Shown here piece after piece: positions 1-12,727 of a DNA stretch of 64,000 nucleotides (the stretch's first letter is position 1; every line of letters begins with the position of its first letter). The notes beneath the pieces were generated by a model. That model was given only the letters and a program-made list of their open reading frames with translations, did no database searches and was not told the origin of the DNA. The stretch lies in contig JAMXBD010000365.1 in assembly GCA_024138025.1 (NCBI GenBank), positions 496,001-560,000 on the forward strand, in the 5' to 3' direction. Both the position numbers and the translations under genes were made by a program. Source of the stretch: Combretum micranthum (Eukaryota > Streptophyta > Magnoliopsida > Myrtales > Combretaceae).

Positions 1-1386
1 TTTGAGAGCTTCGAAATGACTACTCATACGCTAAAAACGGATAAGAAACGAACAAACGACAGTAAATACAGTAGAACTACAAGATTCATGTCATAATACT
101 ACTATGTTTAGTTCTTAATCTATGACAAATCATGACAACAAATGTTCTTACTATGTCACTAGGATCTTCAGAATCATCTTTGGACTTTCCTATTGATTAC
201 TACAATGATTAAAGAAATGGACAAGTGAGTAACTCTAATCTATCACGTTGCTTGTGCTTGTAACAATAGCTACACTTGAATACATGGTAAAGAAGAATAG
301 AAAATGTTGTTTGCTTTGGAATTAGGGTTAATATATGTTGATTGGTGCTTGAATGAATTATGGAACTGTATGTTATATTCGGGGATAAGAACAATGATTG
401 ATAATGATCAAGGTGAATTGTATGAAAGTGGTTGTCTGTCATTGATTGATCGCCAATAAACAAATTAACAAATATCTAGTACAGTAACAATTTGACATGC
501 ATTGCATGCTTGCATTTTCACATTCAAGTGTGATTGCCCACTACATAATAGCATTTCAGATCTCTGATAACGTGCTTGGATTTTTAAATGAAATGTTCCT
601 AGTTCTCATAGGAGTACCTTTGTTTCGATTAGTTCCACAGGAACTAAGTGGTGATCAAAGGAACGACGCCCGTGGTATCAATAGGAAATGACTTTCACTT
701 AATGGTGTTTCTAAGTTCCAAGATTATGAAATAACAACACTTTGAATTGTTTTATGGTACCTTACTGTTTTGGTTCTTAGATTCTCCTAGGCATGGCAGA
801 TCACTTATGGTATGATTCCTTCAACCCAAAATGAGATGGCATAAATCTCTATCCTGTTTAGATTCCGGTTGTTTGAGCTTGTATTTGTTCATACATGTTA
901 TTGTTGCATTACATATGATTGGTTACTCCACTTGCTTGATTTGGGTGATATGTGATATGATTTGGTTACCTCATTGAGTCGTGGTATAGCTCATACTTTC
1001 ACAAATTTTTCAGGATACGTTTGAAGCCTTAGCTTGTCCCATTAAGGAGCTTTTCTCCGGTAGGAGTCAAGATCTAGCAATAAAAACGATGTAGTCTTGA
1101 ATAAATTTTATGTCATCTAATCATGACAATATCAGTTTGTAATATGTAAACGATAATAGTATAGTATAATGTTTACTTCTAAATTTATATATTGCGTATA
1201 TACGTTATCTCTCATCAACAGCAATAAAAAGATCATGTTGCTTGTCACAATCTATAAGTGTTTGGTTGCATTCATGTACTTGTGAATCTCTTTGATGGCC
1301 TAAAAACGATGTTTTTACAAAATTCTTTGGTATCAATCTGTTTCTCAAATACGTGATTCAACCAAGGCACCCATTAGGGCGTGACA
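1..1386 (+). mobile_element. 3' part of a giant solo-LTR-like element (copy A, runs off the left edge)
   Basis: Non-coding stretch that aligns by eye with the last ~1.1-1.4 kb of the elements ending at 26153 and 22693. Shared landmarks, in order, are a CATGCATTGCA motif near 497, a degenerate match to the 25370-25520 segment over 555-715, a 'GCTCATACT...TTTTCAGG...ACGTT' block near 990-1020, and a terminal GGGCGTGACA at 1377-1386. The terminal ACA matches an LTR 3' end. The 5' end and left target duplication lie outside the window. The short ORFs inside look random. Orientation is taken from the copies with both ends present. The alternative is the 3' end of a LARD rather than a solo LTR. Confidence 0.65.
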
Positions 1387-1485
1387 ATGACTGGATGACC
1401 AGAGGCCACCACACCCCTTGCCACGCCTCATATTGGCAAGGCGATGCAACACAAGATCCGCCACGGCCTCTATCATGCCCCGAGG

Positions 1486-4400
1486 TGTCACACCTCGAGG
1501 GATACCCTAAACGTGGCAGTCCATCATACACAATACTAAAGCCTAGGAATGACTACCTCAGTTACGCAAAGGCTTCCATATCATGAACAAGGCGTATATC
1601 ACAACTAAGGGAACGCATTGGAGTAGCGCAATTTACATTGATAATAATTAAGTAATAAGGCAAAAAGAATACTTTTCATAAAACATAAACATGTTAAATT
1701 ATAATTCTTAGGGGTGTATCCCTCTATTGTCTTCAAATCAAAATAAATACACTTCTTAGAATTTCTAAAACACTAACATACATACATTACATATAAGGAG
1801 CCTTACAAAATAACTTCATCTTATGTTTCCATTTCCTTCATAGAAGCTCAACATCCTTCCATGACTTCCTTAATGTCTTGATCCTCAATTTAAGCCATGG
1901 GTATAGCTGTTTCAACAAAATCTATAGGGGTATAAGCTACAACTAGCGTAGTGAGATATTCATTTTCATTCGTACCATGTTTTCAAACAAGTTCATTTAA
2001 TCACACATATGCTATGCGTACAATGCAACAATCACGTGATTACACAAATATATATAGTTATCTGGAAGCCATATATAGAACGGATTTACCCTTTTGTATC
2101 CAAGGTTAGGGGATCGGTGATGAAGATCCTTGATCTTCTACTGCTAGTCCCCAGGTCCCCACCCAAATCGTTTGGTTTGCTAGGCTCCTAACTTAGAGTC
2201 ACATTCCCCGAGCGATTTGGATTCTCTAGGAAGGAACATGGCCTGGGTCACAGCACGATAACAGCCAATCCAACTCTACGCATAGGAGTAGTAGCCTTCT
2301 GAAAGAAATGTGACTTGATGGATGCTATCCGTGAGCGTTTTATTTTTTTCTTAAGCCAAACCTTATTAAGGTTTATTAGGGACAATCAATCAATTTAGCA
2401 AATAATAAGCAGTCATATAAGTAAGTAAACAAAAACACCTAAACAGGCAATTTGAAGTTGCGATATTCTTAATTATCATTTCACGCATAAATATAGAATC
2501 ACATATATATACATATCCCTGAATTCCCCATATATTTCCATTTTTGTCTTTTCTTAGTATACTATTACCACTACTTTACAAGCATAAGCAAGGTAACGAA
2601 ATTAAGGAGAATAACTCACTTGTCCATTTCGCAATCTTCTCAGTCGTAGAAATTTTTAGAAAAGATGATCCCGTATCCTTCGTCTCGTAAACAAAAGAAA
2701 TACCCAGGATAAGTATTTCATAGAAATTCTACTTAAACTTTCTAATTCTATTTCACTATGTTCATCAGAATCGCATTGAATGAAATTCCAATTTAAAATG
2801 GCCATAACTTGCTAATTTTGACTCGGAATTTCGCATATAATATACCTTTTTCTACCTATTCGAAAATCTATCAATTTATAAGGTTATCTTTGTCATATAA
2901 GGTCATTTGGGTTCCAAAAACGTTGGGTACAGATTTAAAACGAATATTTCAAGATATTGCAAAACCATTTCCTAACTCAACTTCATTCAAAAATCCTTTA
3001 GTAAAAATATAGATATATATATATATATGATTGATAAATCTTTCGAGTATATCAATAAGCTCACTTATATGTAAAAATTCTAATGATAGTGTCTTAACAA
3101 TTAATTCCATAAGACAATTCTTTTTAAAGTGGTAAAACTTAACTCGATAAATTTCTTTTCAAGTATTTTGAAGAAACTTTATATTTTCATAGGTTATTAT
3201 AAATGAGTATATTCTTATTTCATTTTCTTCATTCCTTTTTCCAAAACAAATAAATTTTCCTTTATCCTTAGTCTTTCATAAATTTTACTTCTAGTGATAA
3301 AAGATCAAAGTTATCAAAAGTTTATTAAGTTGTTGAAAACCTTTTTATAAATTTGTGTTTAGAATGGTTTTAAAAAATAAATCTTGTCTTTTTATATTTA
3401 AAATATAAGTTTTTATTTTCTAAAACTTGTTCTTTTATTTATTTTGAAAAGAATCCTCTTTATTGAAAAAATCCTTTGTTTTTTTTTAATCTTATCTTAT
3501 TTATATTCTTTGAAAATAAGTTTCTTCTTTAGAAACTTGAAAATCATTATTTTCCTAAATGGGTTTATAACTTTATGGGTTGAATTCATCTTAACTTTGA
3601 AAACTAGCTTATTTCTTAGTTTTGTTATGGAGTTAAAAAAGAGTTTAATTTTAAGCTTTTTTGTGAAAACTTTGAATATTAACAAATTATTTTACTAAAA
3701 CTTAGGTTACCATAATATACAAAGAAAGTATTTATTTCCTATGTTTTCTTGGTAAAGCTATCTTTGTTATTTGAGAAATCTTGTATTATTCTATTTCTAT
3801 GTTGTTGATAACAACTTCATTATTTTGTGACAAGTCACATAGTAGAAAGTTTAATTTTAAGTTCCTTTAATAAAGTAAAATTCTACTTTTAAATTAGTTG
3901 AGATAATATCATTATGTAGATGCAAGTATTATGAGCATGTAAAATAATAAGAATATGAGAAAATACTAGAAACAAATAATAATAAACAAAATAATAAAAA
4001 TATCAAGTATTGGGAACCGTAGTTTCATCAAGGTATCCCGGTCAAGTATTGAGAGTCTTAGCTTCATCAAGGCATCCCGAGTAAGCTTATATACTCTAAA
4101 GATTATATATAAATACACAAATATAGTTAGTTAGATATGAATAAGAAATTAGCATTATAACAACAATAAAATCAACATAACATAATAAAATAGAAAGGTC
4201 ATGTGCAAGAATAGAACATGAACATGTTGCTGCTTTTATTACTCATATGACTTTCAAAACAACACCATAGTCATATTAAGTTACATGACATGGGTAAATA
4301 AATGGTTGGAAGAAGTTTACCTAAAGTGTTTATGTGGTATGAAGATGGTAGATAAATGGGGTATTATGTGAGTAGTGATATGTGCTAGACAGTTTATGTA

Positions 4401-5693
4401 TAAGGAATGATTTTTGTGAAGAATTGGTTTAAGAGAGTTTTGGTAGAGAGAAATTTTGAAGAGAGGATTTGTGGAGAGATTTTGGTAGTGAAATGAATTG
4501 TGTGAAAGAATGAAGGAGGAATGGGGTATTTATAGAATTTTGGAGTTAAAATTAGATGTAATTAAATTAATTGAAAAAGAAAATAATTGAAGAGAAGAGA
4601 GAGAGGAGTGTGGACGGTAATGAAGAAGGAAGAGAGAGAAAATTGATTAAAAATTAATTTTAGAAGAAAAATGTAAGAGAAGTTTAGTAATATGTGGTGT
4701 AGAATTTTTATGGGAAAAGAAAATTGTAAGAAATAGGTATGTAGGTATAAGAATAGGTAGTAAGAAAAAGTAGAGATAGAGGAATAGTAATGAATAGTAG
4801 AAAAGTACTATGAATAGTAAACTAGACAATTAAAATACCGGTAGTAATAAAAATACGTGTATAAATGTGATATCTGTAATTTTTAGCTACCGAAAAATTT
4901 TTAAACTGATATTTTTGAAAACCTTATATTTTTATGAGTCTATTGGTATTAACGGAATATTTTTGCCATCTGATCTACCGGGACACAATTTTTGAAAATT
5001 GATCCAATTCAGATCCGAAAGACAATAGAATTTTGCGAATCTGATATTTTTAAGCTTCCCTATATTATTACGAACTATTATCAACAATTATTTCCATTTC
5101 GTTGTTTAGGGTTTAAGAGCGCGAGATTGCCAGATCTTAAACACTAGGATTTGTTGTAAGCTTTGTTAACTTTTAGGGTTCCGATTTGACTTCCAGTTTT
5201 TATTGAGTTATTCGTAAGATCATATGATTTTGGAGTTTTGACCGTATTATATTTTTAGTTCGATATCTATGGTTTATCTTATTTTATTTGTGATTATTTA
5301 ATAGTTTTCAGTTCTCGGAATCGTTTAACCGAGTCTAGGGTTATGAGTTAACTCAATTTGACTTTTGGTGAAAATTGAAATTTCTTATTTTAAAGTTCTC
5401 CGAAGGATTTAAGATCTTAGCATTTGGTTGTCGAGTATTATTTAGATATATCGTTTTGATTTGCATTTTAGGAACCGGGTAGATGATTTGATTGGCGTAC
5501 GGATATTGATTCAACCGATAGTTGGATTTTCTATTTTGTTTTTTAGGGTTCTCTTTTTTCTCAAGATTAAGAATTCTCATTTTTTATCTTATTTAGGATT
5601 AAGTTTTAACTTGGTTCAATTTTAGGGTTTCGATTCCGGTGTTTGACTCTTAGGATTATTTTCTAAGAATTATGAAATTTTCAAGGGTTTACA
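1486..5693 (-). mobile_element. Giant solo-LTR-like element, inverted copy (copy B, 4.2 kb)
   Basis: In - strand orientation it starts TGTAAACCC (5693 downward) and ends ...GGTGTGACA (1486). It is flanked by CGAGG (1481-1485) and CAAGG (5694-5698), a 5-bp target duplication with one mismatch. On the - strand it matches copy C (17587-22693) over several blocks: the first ~80 bp; the 'agatctggcaatctcgcg' block (5117-5140 versus 17690-17706); the TATAAATA promoter; the 'ccttgat...aagac..tcaatactt' block (about 4010-4080 versus 18840-18960); and the block at 2770-2890 versus 21310-21420. No gag/pol coding is visible. TG/CA ends, a 5-bp duplication and an internal promoter fit an LTR; 3.4-4.2 kb is long for one but known for some plant gypsy families and LARDs. 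Confidence 0.72.
4527..4534 (-). promoter_or_regulatory. TATA box of LTR-like copy B
   Basis: TATAAATA on the - strand, followed downstream by a C/T-rich leader ('ccccattcctccttcat'). The same arrangement occurs at 18271 in copy C, so the motif is conserved between copies that are otherwise diverged. This suggests the LTR promoter and transcript start. Confidence 0.5.
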
Positions 5694-5717
5694 CAAGGTA
5701 ACCCAGATCCCACGAAC

Positions 5718-5757
5718 AGAAATGACCATGCCCTCCACCACGGGGTCGTGGTCATTC
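5718..5757. repeat. Imperfect palindrome with about 16-bp arms
   Basis: Arms AGAAATGACCATGCCC (5718-5733) and GGGGTCGTGGTCATTCT (5742-5757) are near reverse complements around an 8-nt loop. The palindrome sits just outside the right end of LTR-like copy B. It could be the end of another decayed element; nothing else identifies it. Confidence 0.45.
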
Positions 5758-5759
5758 TA

Positions 5760-6744
5760 CAGCAAACGCAAATTTTACACTTTACAAATTTATACACTTT
5801 AACTAACTCTAATTGTCTAGTATCCATCCAATACACTCATACATCATCATACAAGTCTCATATTCCTCATTCCCTCCATCATATCTTCCAATCTGTCTCT
5901 ATTCTCCATATCAACATAACCAACCAACTAACCAACCATCAACTTCAAGTTTTAAAACTTTAACACCACTTCTCCATCACTCTACTTCACATAACTAACA
6001 ACCAAAACTCATAATCATCCAATATCAACCATTAACCAACAACCATACTAATTCTACAACTACTCAAATACACAAATAACAAGGACAAAGCGAAAAATAA
6101 CTTACCTAAACTTACTTTAACTTGAAGAAGGAGGCTTAACTTGTTGTTCTTGATGATTTAGAAGAAGAAAATAAAGTTGAAATTTGAAGTGTGTGAGGGT
6201 GTGAGAAACTTAGGGTTTGAGAAGACAAGGAGGAGGAAAAATTCTGCCTCATAAAGGATAATTATGTACATATTGATAAAATGATCATTTGACTTTTGTG
6301 GCATTTGAAAGTGATTAAGTGTGTGAGTGTGTGTGCATAAAAATTATAGTGAGCTCAAGGACTACATTTGCTGCCACTAAGATCAAAACAAACACATATT
6401 AGTCTATTATTTTCCTAACACATTATAATTATCAATTATGTAAATCCAAAACAAAGTTTAGTAACAATATATTTTATAATTCCTATTTAACTAAATAATT
6501 TCTTATAAGAATTTATACCAATAATTTTAATATATTAGAAATCTATTTTATAAAATTCAATCTCTAAAAGAATAGAAAGAATACTTTAGATTAACAATTT
6601 CATTAAAACAATTCAATTGAAGATTTTAAACTTCTTTTTCTACTAAATTGTTTTTATAAAAGTTATTGTACTTAAATTTACTCAACATTCATACACTACA
6701 ACATATACAATCAAACACATTAAATCTGTACTTTCTAATTCTGT
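5760..6744. other. AT-rich non-coding stretch between two elements
   Basis: Low-complexity, C/A-rich then AT-rich DNA between LTR-like copy B and the chromovirus fragment. Two short overlapping ORFs near 5750-6000 are rich in H, S, T, N and Q and have no recognisable motif. I see no LTR of the following gypsy fragment here. Confidence 0.4.
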
Positions 6745-8877
6745 TTATAAAAACTTGAGGATTACAGTCATGAAGCCAAAAAAATCCTTTGAAATGGTGA
6801 AGAAGGCATTAACTAGAGCTCTTGTGTTAAAGCTACTCGATTTTTCAAAAATATTCATTATTGAGATAGATGCCTGTGATGAAGGCATAGGGGTAGTTTT
6901 AATGCAATACCAACATCGCATAGCCTATCTTAGCAAGGCCATGTATGTGAAATAGAAAAGGGTTGTCTATATGTGAAAAAGAAATGATGTTTGTGGTGCA
7001 AGCTGTGGAAAAATGGAGACATTATTTGATTGGTCAACATTTCGTAATTAAGACTACCATCAAAGTCTTAAATATCTATTGGATCAACGATTAACCACTG
7101 GTAGTTAATAGAAATGGTTGACTAAATTACTAGGTTTGGATTATGAGATCCAATATAAGAGTGGCCACACTACTAAGGTAGCTGGCGCGCTTTCCCGTAC
7201 AAGTTTTGCAGGGTTGAAGACCATGGTTTATACCTTAGATATAGCTACTGAATTATTGGAAGATATCCAGTCTAGTGTAGCCTCACACAAACCTTATGCT
7301 TTGATAATTCAACAATTGAAGGCAAGTGAACCAGTTAAGGGGTTTCTGTGAATGATGGGTTGTTAAGGAGGAAAGGAAAGGTTGTTGTGGGTCCTAGTGT
7401 GGAACTCAAATAGAAGCTATTATCCCTCTACCATGATGGAGCAATTGGGGGGCATTCTGGTGCTCAAGCAACCTTCAAAAGAATATACACTGTTTATTAC
7501 CAAAAGGAAATGGAAAAGGATGTAAGACAATATGTAAGGGAGTGTGGAGTTTGTCAACACCATACATATGAGAATGTGGCATAACCTAAACTACTATAGC
7601 CACTTCCTATTCCTAAGGGATATTGGACTGATCTTTCAATGGACTTCATTGAAGGACTACCAAAATCACATGGGAAGGATGTACTCATGGTGGTAGTTGA
7701 TCGACTCAGTAAGTATGCTCACTTTATTAGTTTAGCACATCCTTACACTGCTCCACAAGTAACTAAGTTGTATTTGGATAATGTGTTTAAACTACATGGA
7801 CTTCTTAATTCCATCGTGAGTGACCGAGATCCCATCTTTATTAGTCATTTTTGGGGTTAATTTTTCAAGCTACAAGGAGTTAAACTAAGGTTATCTTCTA
7901 CTTACCTTCCGTAATCTGATGGTTAGATAGAAGTGGTGAATCAGTGCTTAGAGACTTATTTAAGATGCATGATCAATGATGAACCTAAAAGATGGGTCGA
8001 ATTTTTAGCTGTAGCTAAGTGGTGGTACAACGCCAATTATCACTGGAGAGCTTAAACAACACCTTTCGAGGTATTATATGGGTATTTACACCCTATACAC
8101 TTACCCTATGTACCAGATGATTCAAGGAACGATGTGGTGGATCGGATGTTAACAGATAAAGAGAAAACCCTAAGAACTCTACAATTTCATCTTAAGAGAG
8201 CACGAGATAAGATAAAATTAATGGCTAACAAGAAGAGACTTGAGAGAGGTTTTAAGATTGGAGACTTGGTATTAGTCAAACTACAGCCCTACCGATAACA
8301 AAGCATCAAACAATGTGAGAATCAAAAGTTAAGTCCTCAATACTATGGGCCATATAAGAGAATTGACAAGATCAGAGAAGTCGCTTACCGACTAGAGCTT
8401 CCTACTAGTTCAACCATCTACCCCACTTTTCACATCTCTCAGTTGAAGAAGTTTGTCCCTGGATGGTACTCAACAACAATAGATCTTCCCACACTTCTTG
8501 ATTCCAATACTTGAGAACCCGAATCCATCTTGGCATAAGGTTGGTGGAGCGTGGTCTTGCAGCAGATACTCTTGTGTTAGTTAAATGGAAGAATAAACCA
8601 AATAGTGAAGCAACTTGGGAGTTTGTTTCGGACTTATCTTTACGATTCAAGAATGAAACCTTGTGGACAAGGGTTATTGAAGGGAGGAAAGCTGATGTAG
8701 GGTTGTGTCTCTTAGGGTTTCCGACAGCACATAAAGAGAGTTTTACAACTAAAATTAGAAATGAGACAAAGGAGACAACATGCTTTGTCGATGAAAAGAA
8801 GAGGGACCCCATCTTGAAGACTTGTGATGGGCTTGATGTTATTGGACCGGAAGTAAATAAATGGTCAACTTAAATTC
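6745..8877 (+). pseudogene. Decayed Ty3/gypsy chromovirus polyprotein (RNase H - integrase - chromodomain)
   Basis: Read in + frames with several stops and frameshifts. The order is: the end of reverse transcriptase joined to RNase H (6755-7350, including an IDACDEGIGVVL-type motif and an 'HRIAYLSKAM' segment); the integrase zinc-binding region with H...H...CGVCQ (7430-7565); the integrase catalytic core with WTDLSMDFIEGLP (7621-7660), SDRDPIF (7820-7845) and the third acidic residue in a region broken by a stop near 7925; a GPY/F-type segment (8340-8410); and a chromodomain-like 'LVKWKNKP..EATWE' (8575-8625). The C-terminal chromodomain places it among plant chromoviruses. Protease, gag and most of reverse transcriptase are missing, so it is 5'-truncated and dead. 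ORFs on the opposite strand here are shadows. Confidence 0.9.
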
Positions 8878-8942
8878 ACAAGCCATATAAAGTAATAATT
8901 TAGTTAACTCATATTGCATATGAAGAAGGATATCAGGATTAG

Positions 8943-9176
8943 TGTTAGTATCTTTTAAATATTACATGTTATAGTTTGTTAGGCATATATTGGTAATCTC
9001 TTGCCACCTATCCATGTATTGAGGAAATACATAATTCATGTAACAAACTGAGCATCTTTCCTATATATATGAAGGAAGGTGACTCACACAAAAAAATCAA
9101 TTAAAAATATACAAAAACATTGCTCCTCATATTTGTTGAGTTCTCTGTATTCGAAGAAACAAATCTAACTATTACA
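8943..9176 (+). mobile_element. Possible 3' LTR of the chromovirus fragment
   Basis: Directly downstream of the polyprotein is a purine-rich stretch (8918-8940), then a TGTTAG start, a TATA-like cctatatatatg (9060-9071), a leader, and a possible ATTACA end. No second copy exists upstream to prove the boundaries, so both ends are guesses. Confidence 0.35.
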
Positions 9177-11067
9177 ATTATCATGAACATTAAATTCGAG
9201 CCAATGATGAGCTTAACCTCAATTATAGACTCAATTCCTAGCCCATTTTACCTTATTTAGAGCATGTTACGATTTAACTTGAATTATTTTGCACCCACTA
9301 TTGATAAAAATTTTATTAATTATAGGACCATTAAAGTTTTCAAGACCAAGAATTTTCCAATTACATGACCTATCCTTTATAGAACTAGATATCTAAAACT
9401 CAACATGGATCCAAATATTCCAAAATTACAAATCAACTAACATCTTTTTCGCATTCCTTTGTTATAACAATTTCAGCATTTTTTTTTTTCAAAGGTGTAA
9501 TCTGGAAGATATATAATACGATATAACAGATCAACATCCTCATTCAACATACAAGAAGCAATAAGAACATATATAGCACGAACTGCAAACATGCGTATAC
9601 ATATATTTGACCATAAGTGTGTAAATATATATGCTCTTTTGCCATCAAAAAAGAGAATTATCACATATTACATGCAATCACGTTCATGCAACTACCAACA
9701 TTGTCTGGTGTTCTTTTGAAAGAAATAAGGTTGATGGCCGCCATTTTTGGTCGTGATCATAATAATTAAGAACAAAATTATAATATAATTAAGTAAGACA
9801 GGCTAGCACAACCCTGCTTCTCAACGGACCACCTGTGCAGGAATCAGTGCCACCGCATGATATAGGTTTAGTGGCCGCAATTACATCATAAATTATATGT
9901 AGTTGATTTGATTTATTTATTCTAAACCGTTATCCCTTATACTTTCCAACAATGAAAGAATTTAATCTATATACGATATATAATAGGATTTAAAATTAGA
10001 AATAATACAATATTGAATGACACGAATAAAGAATAAACATATTTGATGTATAATTTGACGCTAAAAGAAACTAAAAAAATATTTGGCTCCATAAATAAAG
10101 AATAATCAAATATAATTATTTGATATATATAGAATATACAAAACAAACTACACGTCAAGAAGATGTGAGTAATAATATGTTTAAATAACATATTGCCTCT
10201 TATTATTGGTTTAAATTAAAATCAATCCGAAGCAAACCCAAAAAGAATTGCTTGGTTTGGTTTTGAAAATTTAGATTTGGTATGCAAAATCATTAAAACC
10301 GACCAAACCAACATTAACAACCCCTAACAATGATCGATGATGAAAAATGGTGTTTGAAATAATGAGAGATCCAATGATTGTTTATGTGTGGTGTGTGTGT
10401 GTCTATAAACGGTTTCCTTTCTCCTTACGAAATCGATTATTTACTTCGTTTTAATATACAATTGCTAGATTCAGTTGGCCACTTTCATTATCTTCCACTA
10501 CAAAGCGATTGTTGGAAAGAAGAGAATCGTATAATAATTTTACGTGAAAAAATCGGCTGAGGATATAATATGAGAGAATGGTAAGAGAATTAGAATTTTT
10601 TTTTTTTCAAAATTTTATAAAGCCTCGTAAGAACAAAAAAGATTCAAAAGGTATCATCATCTACATGAGTAGCAAATAAATACTAATATATTTTAATTGT
10701 GCATAGTTTTTATAAAATTCATTTCACGTAATGTATCATACATATTTTATGTGCACAGTTTCTATAAAAATATCAAGAAGATTAGTGTTTTTGTCAACCT
10801 CTAAGATGTAGGGTTTATTTAGATTATCGGATTTTTATTTGTATTGAATCTGTATTAGATCTGCATCTATTATATATTTATATTATATCTATATCATATT
10901 AGCATTATATCTGCTTTATCAATTTATAAGTAAAACTATCGATTTTTCATTAGCATTTGTTTTTTAATAAATATCTGTTTGAAAATGATAAAAATATGAT
11001 ATAAAAAAATAACCGTAACATGTATACACGAGTCATCAGAGGAAACTGGACAGCACACAATCGGAAG
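9177..11067. other. AT-rich intergenic DNA, nothing recognised
   Basis: Contains short TA-rich runs, a TG microsatellite near 10385-10401, and a slightly GC-richer patch at 9800-9880 without coding character. ORFs here are below 80 codons and have no family motif. Confidence 0.4.
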
Positions 11068-11075
11068 GATATGAC

Positions 11076-11918
11076 TAGACGTCGTCACGGTTCGGTTCCA
11101 GACTTGAACCGCCGGTTCCCGGTTCCAAAAATGATGGAACCGGACCCGTGGGAGCTGGTCCGGTTCCCGATTCTTAGGAACTGTCGGTTCCTACGGTTTG
11201 GTTCCGGTTCTAAAGAAACCGGGAACCATGAAAAATATAAAAAATCAATTAAATAATTTACTTAATTTAACTAAGAAAAAATGCAAAATAAATTTTTAAC
11301 TTGAAATAACATTGAGCCTAACAATAATTGTTCATAGCATTAGTTAAAAGAAATTCTATAATTATGTATTTAGTTATATACAATTACTTGTACTTTTTTA
11401 GTTGTTATATTAACAATGTGACATTATAAAATATTCAAAGATATAAATAATTCTCAATAACAAAAAACGAATCACACATTGTTAAGAAAGAAAGTCTACT
11501 TTGATTAGAAGTCTACATAAATTTAACAATATATGATTTCAAATGTATTTATTACTTGTGTTGTTAATAATAATACATTAAATATTGTGAATAGGAAATA
11601 AATTTTTTATTATTTATGCAAAAATAGTTTTAAATATTTATTTTATAATTACAATTTTTAATAATTTTCTTTTCTTTTTTTCTTACTTTTTTTATAATTT
11701 TTATGATGTAGAACCGCCGGTTCTGCTGGTTCTTGAAAAAACGGTTCCAAAACCACCGGGTCATACGGTTTTTAGGGATGGAATCATAAGAATCCGTTGG
11801 AACCGACGGGTCCTTTACCGGTTTAGACCTACCATTGCTGGGACGGTTCCCGGTTTAGGAATTGCCGGTGACGGGTCAGATCGGTTCCCGATTCGAAACC
11901 GATGCGTGATGATGTCTA
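11076..11918. mobile_element. hAT-type non-autonomous element, 843 bp
   Basis: Flanked by a perfect 8-bp direct repeat GATATGAC (11068-11075 and 11919-11926). Termini are inverted: TAGACGTCGTCACGG at the left, reading TAGACATCATCACGC from the right end inward. The subterminal ~150 bp on each side is GC-richer and packed with GGTTCC/CCGGTTC motifs in opposite orientation. The middle is AT-rich and non-coding. An 8-bp duplication with TAG-type ends fits the hAT superfamily. Small ORFs at the two ends are products of the GGTTC-rich arms. Confidence 0.8.
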
Positions 11919-11926
11919 GATATGAC

Positions 11927-12727
11927 CCATTTGATTGTCCTGCTGCCCAACTGGCAGACGTCTGACAATCAATCACCAACCATACGAGTCGATCACCCAA
12001 GCTTGAAAAAATAGCCTTCTAACTTCGATTGGTCCACATATCTCATGTCAACTAAACTTCGGAGATATCAAATATCAGTGTACGTCATCTCTCATATACA
12101 AATCACAAAAGAATCAGACCGCGGTCAATAAACTTCAACTCAAATTACTGCTAGTTATTGTAATACCATTTGATTTTGCTGCTTTCTTTTTATCACAATA
12201 AGAAATAGAAAACATAAAAAACAATTAGTTGTCTGTTAATCAAATCCATTGCTGAGCAACTTGTTGGGTTAATGGGTCTGTTTGTTTTGGCTTTTTTCTG
12301 GCAGATACAGACACTTTTTCAAATTTTTTGCTAACAAATTATTTATCAAGAAATAGATATAGATAAAAAAAAAGTTGACAGTTCTCATCAAAAAATCAAA
12401 TAGAACAAATATAGATAAAATTTAGATGCAAATCGGATATATTTACACATATCATTTTAAAAAGATACAGATACAGATGAAAAACAGACAATTCAAACAG
12501 ACCCAATATTTCAAGTATGTTACAACTTGACTAAACTATTAGGTCAGTTCTTCCACCAATAATGGCATAATTTGGTAAGAAGTCGTTATCTTAGATTGAA
12601 CTCTCTGCATACATTTCGTTTCATTTGGCCTAAGTTATGGAACTTCAAATTTCAGTTCTGCTATAGCCTTAATCCCATTCAAAAGAATTGTATGGTTGCT
12701 CAACATCTCTCATGCTATACATCGTCT
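11927..12727. other. AT-rich intergenic DNA
   Basis: No gene recognised. It contains phrases such as 'ttgttttggcttttt', 'aacaaattatttatcaag' and 'agatacagatacag' that look like a degraded MITE arm (12270-12510), but I could not define both ends. Confidence 0.3.

Noticed and set aside
8405..8812. 135-codon - strand ORF
   Set aside because: Antisense shadow of the chromovirus chromodomain region, which reads as a recognisable protein on the + strand.
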